DNA of 64,000 bases from Olsenella uli (GTDB taxonomy: Bacteria; Actinomycetota; Coriobacteriia; Coriobacteriales; Atopobiaceae): NCBI RefSeq assembly GCF_016899935.1, contig NZ_JACJJK010000003.1, positions 186,001-250,000 on the forward strand. Reading direction: 5' to 3'. The position numbers were made by a program, and so were the translations under genes. Numbering within the stretch: the first letter of the stretch is position 1; each line of letters begins with the position of its first letter. Shown piece after piece: positions 59,743 through 64,000 of this stretch. Under the pieces are notes generated by a model that ran no database searches, was not told the DNA's origin, and saw nothing but the letters and a program-made list of their open reading frames with translations.

Positions 59743-59767
59743 GGGCGGCGGCCCCGCGCCGCCGCCC
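59743..59767. other. Intra-operon stem-loop between EIIC and EIIB
   Basis: GGGCGGCGGC (59743-59752) pairs perfectly with 59758-59767 around a 5-base loop, without a T-run, 35 bases before the EIIB start. It could protect or divide the mRNA. Confidence 0.6.
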
Positions 59768-59801
59768 ACCGTCACAGGAAGTTCCTAGAAAGGGGAACGT
59801 C

Positions 59802-60104
59802 ATGAAGAACATTCTGCTCGCCTGCAACGCCGGCATGTCCACGAGCCTGCTCGTGCAGAAGATGCAGGCAGAGGCCAAGGCCCAGGGGCTGGACGTCAAC
59901 ATCTCCGCAGGCCCGCTCAACAACGCCCTCGAGAAGATCGACACCGCCGACGTCCTGCTTCTCGGCCCGCAGATCTCCTACGCCAAGAAGGACGCCGAGG
60001 CCGCTGCGGGCTCCACGCCCGTGCTCGTGATTCCGATGGTCGACTACGGTCGCATGAACGCCAAGAAGATCCTGGCGGACGCTATGGCCGCCATCGAGGG
60101 GTAG
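59802..60104 (+). CDS. PTS EIIB, lactose/cellobiose family
   Basis: Cytoplasmic phosphocarrier of 100 residues; the phosphorylated Cys is residue 8 in LLACNAGMSTSLLV. It passes phosphate from EIIA to the sugar at EIIC. ATG 59802 is behind AAAGGGG. Normal length and intact motifs. Confidence 0.93.
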   Translation: MKNILLACNAGMSTSLLVQKMQAEAKAQGLDVNISAGPLNNALEKIDTADVLLLGPQISYAKKDAEAAAGSTPVLVIPMVDYGRMNAKKILADAMAAIEG

Positions 60105-60113
60105 GAGAGCGCC

Positions 60114-60488
60114 ATGGCAGAGGACGCGCAGCAGAACGCGCCGCAGGACGCGGCCCAGCAGGACGCCTCACTCGACATGGAGGAGGTCTGCTTCCAGATC
60201 ATCGCCAACGTGGGGTCCGCCAAGTCCCAGTACATCGAGGCCATCTCCAAGGCTCAGGTGGGCGACTTCGACGGTGCCCGCGCGATGATCGAGTCCGGCA
60301 GCAAGGACTTCCTGAACGGCCATAACGTGCACCTGCAGCTGCTCACCAACGACGCGGGCGGTCGGAGCGTCAAGTTCTCGATGCTCCTCATGCACGCGGA
60401 GGACCAGCTGATGGAGGCCGAGACCTTCCGCGTGGTGGCCGAGAACTTCATCAGCGTGTACGAGCGCATGGGCAAGCTGGAGCAGTAG
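60114..60488 (+). CDS. PTS EIIA, lactose/cellobiose family
   Basis: A 124-residue helical phosphocarrier; the phosphorylated His is residue 94 in LLMHAEDQLM. The N-terminus carries an extra Gln/Ala/Asp stretch of about 20 residues. The gene lies nine bases after EIIB and ends the operon before a strong stem-loop. ATG 60114 has GGAGAG upstream. Confidence 0.92.
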   Translation: MAEDAQQNAPQDAAQQDASLDMEEVCFQIIANVGSAKSQYIEAISKAQVGDFDGARAMIESGSKDFLNGHNVHLQLLTNDAGGRSVKFSMLLMHAEDQLMEAETFRVVAENFISVYERMGKLEQ

Positions 60489-60511
60489 CCCTCAGGGGCA
60501 GGTCCAAAGAC

Positions 60512-60551
60512 GCGGGGCGCGGCGCGGTTCACACATCGCGCCGCGCCCCGC
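60512..60551. terminator. Strong 15-bp stem after the PTS operon
   Basis: Bases 60512-60526 pair perfectly with 60537-60551 around a 10-base loop; no T-run. It stands between the converging EIIA and TrhA genes. Confidence 0.7.
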
Positions 60552-60576
60552 CTGCGTGGGGTGTGCGCCGCCCTCC

Positions 60577-61263
60577 TCACACCACGAACAGCAGCGCCGA
60601 GAGCGTGATGCAGACGCTGCCGGCCAGCGTGAACAGGTGGAAGACGAAGTGCAGGTAGGGCACCTTCTTGATGGCGTAGAAGACCGCGCCCACGGTGTAG
60701 CTGAGCCCGCCGGCCAGAAGCAGCCAGAACGCGGGCGGCGCCAGAAGCCCCCAGAGGTCGCCGATGCGAAAGACCACGAGCCAGCCCATGAGCACGTAGA
60801 CCACGGCGGTGAGCCAGGCGGGCTGGCGCTCGCGCAGCAGGCACTCGGCCACGATGCCCGCCACGGCCACCGCCCACACGGCCGCGCACAGCTCGAGGCC
60901 GCCGCGCCCGGCGAGCGTGACCAGTGAGAACGGCGCGTAGCTGCCGGCGATGAGCAGGTAGATGCCGCAGTGGTCCAGCACGCGGAACACCGCCTTGCCG
61001 CGCGGCGCGGCGATCGCGTGGTAGAGCGTGGAGAAGAGGTACTCCACGATGAGCGAGACGCCCATGATGATGGCCGCCGCCAGGCGCGCCCCGCCTCCGT
61101 GCGAGACCGCCACCACGATGAGCAGGACCAGCGCCGCGATGCCGAGAAGGACGCCCACCCCGTGGCTCACCGAGTTGGCGATCTCCTCGCCGAGCGAGTA
61201 GAGCCTTGTGCGCAGCGCGGGCCTCTCCGTGCTCGCGGTTCCGGCGTCGTTGGCATCCGCCAT
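60577..61263 (-). CDS. trhA: TrhA/hemolysin III family membrane protein
   Basis: A 228-residue PAQR-type protein with seven hydrophobic segments. Family motifs present: EEIANSVSHGVG, STLYHA, LDHCGIYLLIAGSYAPF and the late KKVPYLHFVFHLFT with two His. Called hemolysin III, it is more likely an energy/lipid-related membrane enzyme. ATG 61263 has AAGGGAGG upstream. Confidence 0.9.
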   Translation of the reverse strand: MADANDAGTASTERPALRTRLYSLGEEIANSVSHGVGVLLGIAALVLLIVVAVSHGGGARLAAAIIMGVSLIVEYLFSTLYHAIAAPRGKAVFRVLDHCGIYLLIAGSYAPFSLVTLAGRGGLELCAAVWAVAVAGIVAECLLRERQPAWLTAVVYVLMGWLVVFRIGDLWGLLAPPAFWLLLAGGLSYTVGAVFYAIKKVPYLHFVFHLFTLAGSVCITLSALLFVV

Positions 61264-61287
61264 GGGACCTCCCTTGTGGCCGCAGGG

Positions 61288-61293
61288 TATAAT
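61288..61293 (+). promoter_or_regulatory. -10 element (TATAAT) of the membrane-protein pair
   Basis: TATAAT at 61288-61293, 50 bases before GTG 61344, in the divergent gap with TrhA. Confidence 0.5.
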
Positions 61294-61343
61294 GACCGCC
61301 TGTCAGCTGAAGCATACCCGCTCGGCCCGCTGGGGAGGCAGCC

Positions 61344-61838
61344 GTGAAGAAATCGACGTTCATCGGAAACCTTGTGGCGTGGATCGTGGTCGCCGCCGCG
61401 TGCTGCGCGTTTCTCGCCTGGTGGCACCTGGGCAACGGCACGCCCAACATCTCGGACCCGATGGTCCAGCTCGGCGTGGTCCTGGCGTCGCCGCTTCTGC
61501 TCTACGCGATTGGCGCGCTGCTGGGCGTGGCGCTGATGTGGTTCAAGAAGATCCTCGTGGGGCGCCTCACCAAGCGCGCGTGCCGCGCGGTCGGCATCCT
61601 GGGGCTGGGAGTCCTGGTGCTGGCGGGCCTGCCGGCGCTCGTCCCCGCGACGGGGGAGGCGCTGCTGGGGCCGGCCTTCGTGGTGGTCTACGTCACGATG
61701 CTGGCGCCGCTGCTCATCGTCGCGATCGGCTTCGTCTACGCGATCGGCTGCGCGGGCGTCGACGCAAGCAAGCGCGGCCCCTTCGCCAAGTACCTGCCCG
61801 ACGACCACTTCGAGGACGAGCCGTCCGGTGGGGAGTGA
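61344..61838 (+). CDS. Small multi-pass membrane protein
   Basis: A 164-residue protein with about four hydrophobic segments and a charged tail ending PSGGE. Starts at GTG 61344 in front of KKSTFIGN. No family recognised. It is followed four bases later by another membrane protein, so the two probably form an operon. Confidence 0.65.
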   Translation: MKKSTFIGNLVAWIVVAAACCAFLAWWHLGNGTPNISDPMVQLGVVLASPLLLYAIGALLGVALMWFKKILVGRLTKRACRAVGILGLGVLVLAGLPALVPATGEALLGPAFVVVYVTMLAPLLIVAIGFVYAIGCAGVDASKRGPFAKYLPDDHFEDEPSGGE

Positions 61839-61841
61839 CCC

Positions 61842-62453
61842 ATGGAATACGTGATCGTCTACCTGCTCGTTAACATTGTCATCGGCGTCGTCGCGTGCCT
61901 CTTCGGTCGGCGGCTCTTCTTCGCGGTGCTCGGGCTGCTGGTGTTTCTCGGCGTCTTCAACATCGCGCTCGCGTCCACGAACGCCTCGGCGGCCTCGCTG
62001 GCGATCGCGGCGGTGCTCGGCGTGGTGGCCGCGCTGCTCTCCAAGTTCGCCTACCGGGCCGGCGTGTTCCTCGTGGGCTTTGCCGCCGGCGCGGCGCTCG
62101 GCTTTGTGGTGACGATCCTCGTGGGCGGGGAGGTCGCGGACTTCCTCGGCGTGATCGTGGTGGTGGCCGGCCTGCTCGTGGGCCTCGCGGCCGCCCGCTG
62201 GTCCGATATGGCCGTGCGCCTGAGCACCGCGTGGTCGGGCGCGTCGTTCGCGGTGCCCAACGTCCTCGCGGCGGCGCTCGCGTTTCCCGCGCTCGCCGGG
62301 CTGGCCGTTCCCGGCGACGCCGCGGCAACCTTCGACGCGCTCTCCGCCTACATCGCCGGTGACTTCTCTGCGGCCCACGGCGTGGCGATCTTTGTGGGGA
62401 CGCTTGCGCTCGCCGTGGTGGGCTCCGTGGTCCAGGCGCGCCAGAAGGGCTAG
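61842..62453 (+). CDS. Multi-pass membrane protein
   Basis: A 203-residue protein with six or so hydrophobic segments rich in Ala, Val, Leu and Gly, with few charged residues. No family assigned. ATG 61842 lies three bases after the previous stop. Its last codons are followed directly by a single unit of the 31-base array. Confidence 0.65.
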   Translation: MEYVIVYLLVNIVIGVVACLFGRRLFFAVLGLLVFLGVFNIALASTNASAASLAIAAVLGVVAALLSKFAYRAGVFLVGFAAGAALGFVVTILVGGEVADFLGVIVVVAGLLVGLAAARWSDMAVRLSTAWSGASFAVPNVLAAALAFPALAGLAVPGDAAATFDALSAYIAGDFSAAHGVAIFVGTLALAVVGSVVQARQKG

Positions 62454-62474
62454 GAATCGCCGGGGTTGTCGCGG
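62450..62474 (+). repeat. Solitary 31-base-array unit
   Basis: CTAGGAATCGCCGGGGTTGT followed by CGCGG is one forward unit of the family (compare 40489-40520). It overlaps the stop codon of the preceding gene, and a GTCCTTCTC word lies 18 bases to the right (62492). Confidence 0.75.
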
Positions 62475-62527
62475 ACGGCGTCCCACCCGACGTCCTTCTC
62501 GCCTTTGTCACGTGCGGGTAACGCGGC

Positions 62528-62556
62528 TTGCGCGGGCGCCGGGGCCCTGCTAACGT
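62528..62556 (+). promoter_or_regulatory. Promoter of the Met leader and met transporter (TTGCGC-17-TAACGT)
   Basis: TTGCGC (62528-62533), spacer 17, TAACGT (62551-62556). The transcript should start near 62563-62564, that is at the ATG of the leader peptide, which predicts a leaderless message. Confidence 0.5.
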
Positions 62557-62563
62557 AGCCACC

Positions 62564-62680
62564 ATGAAGAGCGCTGTCGCACATATCACGATGATGATGG
62601 TCATGGAGATGCCCAAGCCCGGGCACTCTGCCGTGCCGTGCGCGCGTCGCGCGGGCGGGGAGACCGGGCGCCTTCACTAG
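62564..62680 (+). CDS. Met-rich leader peptide of the methionine transporter
   Basis: A 38-codon frame, MKSAVAHITMMMVMEMPKPG then a Ser/Ala/Arg/Gly-rich remainder to TAG 62678-62680. Six of the first 16 residues are Met, with three in a row, directly upstream of metN/metI. This is the shape of a ribosome-attenuation leader that senses charged tRNA-Met. No ribosome site precedes it and the predicted transcription start is at or beside its ATG, so it would be read leaderless. The region after the stop can form a hairpin at 62693-62708. Attenuation is inferred. Confidence 0.55.
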   Translation: MKSAVAHITMMMVMEMPKPGHSAVPCARRAGGETGRLH

Positions 62681-62692
62681 GTCGTCTCCGGC

Positions 62693-62708
62693 GGGAGGCG
62701 GCCCTCCC
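62693..62708 (+). terminator. Possible attenuator hairpin after the leader peptide
   Basis: GGGAGG pairs with CCTCCC around CGGC, followed by TGTTC. A competing arm GGAGAC (62659-62664) with GTCTCC (62684-62689) overlaps the leader stop. A weak but suggestive attenuator layout. Confidence 0.35.
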
Positions 62709-62737
62709 TGTTCACGTCATCGAGCGGAGCCTCGCGC

Positions 62738-63479
<742 letters not shown>

Positions 63480-63487
<8 letters not shown>

Positions 63488-64000
63488 TTTCGTGAACGCC
63501 TTCATCGCCGAGTACGGCGAGCTGCTCGCCGAGGGCACCCTCTCCACCATCGTGATGGTGCTCGTGCCCACGGCCATCTCCTACGTGCTGGGCCTCACGC
63601 TCGGCGTGGTGCTCTATCTCACCGCGCCCGGCTCGCTGCGTCCGATGCCCGTGCTCAATGCCGTGCTCGGCTGGGTGGTCAACATCCTGCGCTCGTTCCC
63701 GTTCATCGTGCTCATGGTGTTCATCATCCCGTTCACCCGAACGGTCATGGGCACGGCGTCGGGTCTCGCGGGCATCATCCCGCCGCTCGTGCTGGCCACC
63801 ACCCCCTTCATTGCGCGCATGGTTGAGCAGTCGCTCGCCGAGGTCCCGCGCGAGAGCGTGGAGGCCGTCGAGGCCTGCGGCGCCAGCGTGCCGCGCATCG
63901 TGTTCTCGGCCCTGTTGCCCGAGGCGCTGCCCTCGATCGTGCGCGGCGTGGCCGTGGTGCTCATCGCCGTGCTCGGCTACACGGCCATGGCGGGCGCCAT
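63480..64000 (+). CDS. metI: Methionine ABC transporter permease (3' partial)
   Basis: Begins at ATG 63480 inside the end of metN and runs off the window. The 173 visible residues start MPDFVNAFIAEYGELLAEGTL, with several hydrophobic helices and the coupling motif VEACGASVPRIVFSALLPEALPSIV, typical of MetI-type permeases that contact the ATPase. The MetQ binding lipoprotein would be expected downstream. Confidence 0.9.

Overview
The window is a single, very GC-rich (about 70%), gene-dense bacterial chromosome segment. Codon usage, the gene set (Tat export, monomeric [FeFe]-hydrogenase, lactose-family PTS, NiaR-regulated NAD synthesis, DUF523 fusion, PepV-type dipeptidase) and TATACT-type promoters fit an anaerobic, sugar-fermenting actinobacterium of the class Coriobacteriia, most likely an Olsenella/Atopobiaceae-like organism. 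This is inference from content; no database was searched. No phage, plasmid, transposase, rRNA or CRISPR locus was seen.

Layout. 1-9600: end of a tatB-like gene, tatC, an archaeal-looking type IA topoisomerase, a GH2 glycosidase, then the replication/repair string tmk-holB-ricT and queD. 9700-17100: GH5-like protein, rsmI, metG, rsmA, tatD, a hypothetical gene on the minus strand, and comF. 17160-25340: a structured RNA that fits the raiA class, a solute-binding lipoprotein, hpf, degV, a dehydrogenase with a metal-binding tail, a NYN/OST-HTH nuclease-like protein, a membrane-anchored SurA-like protein and a DUF523-purine nucleoside phosphorylase fusion. 25739-36160: tRNA-Thr(CGU), pit plus its DUF47 partner, an Fe-S aldo-keto reductase, a membrane XRE regulator, two tandem HAD phosphatases, threonine aldolase, ilvE, hisS and a pseudouridine synthase. 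36455-45256: group B-like [FeFe]-hydrogenase, nucleoid-associated protein, Tat-exported coiled-coil/peptidase protein, and a MarR-controlled heterodimeric ABC exporter. 45386-49174: the nadA-nadB-nadC-niaR operon. 49290-64000: amylase, PepV, two GH1 6-phospho-beta-glucosidases, ROK kinase, a GntR regulator, a PTS EIIC-EIIB-EIIA set, TrhA, membrane proteins and a methionine ABC transporter preceded by a Met-rich leader peptide.

Working together. Beta-glucosides taken up by the PTS (58505-60488) would be split by the GH1 enzymes and fed to glycolysis through the ROK kinase, under the GntR/UTRA regulator at 56142. One GH1 gene carries an in-frame TAG and the EIIC lacks about 60 residues, so part of this locus may be decaying. 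NiaR probably represses its own nad operon.

The most unusual content is between the genes. (1) The 9-base word GAGAAGRAC (either strand) occurs about 50 times by eye, including 19 intergenic copies. It is read in several frames inside genes, which resembles a DNA uptake or other genome-wide signal word. (2) Several gene-free gaps hold mirrored motif arrays with exact geometry. Three arrays have a 31-base period and a 27-base central step; two have a 19-base period and an 80-base central step; a third pair keeps 22/45 spacing with covarying arms. (3) Small GGGGTC/GACCCC palindromes supply stop codons to the genes they touch. I could not match the arrays to any family I know.
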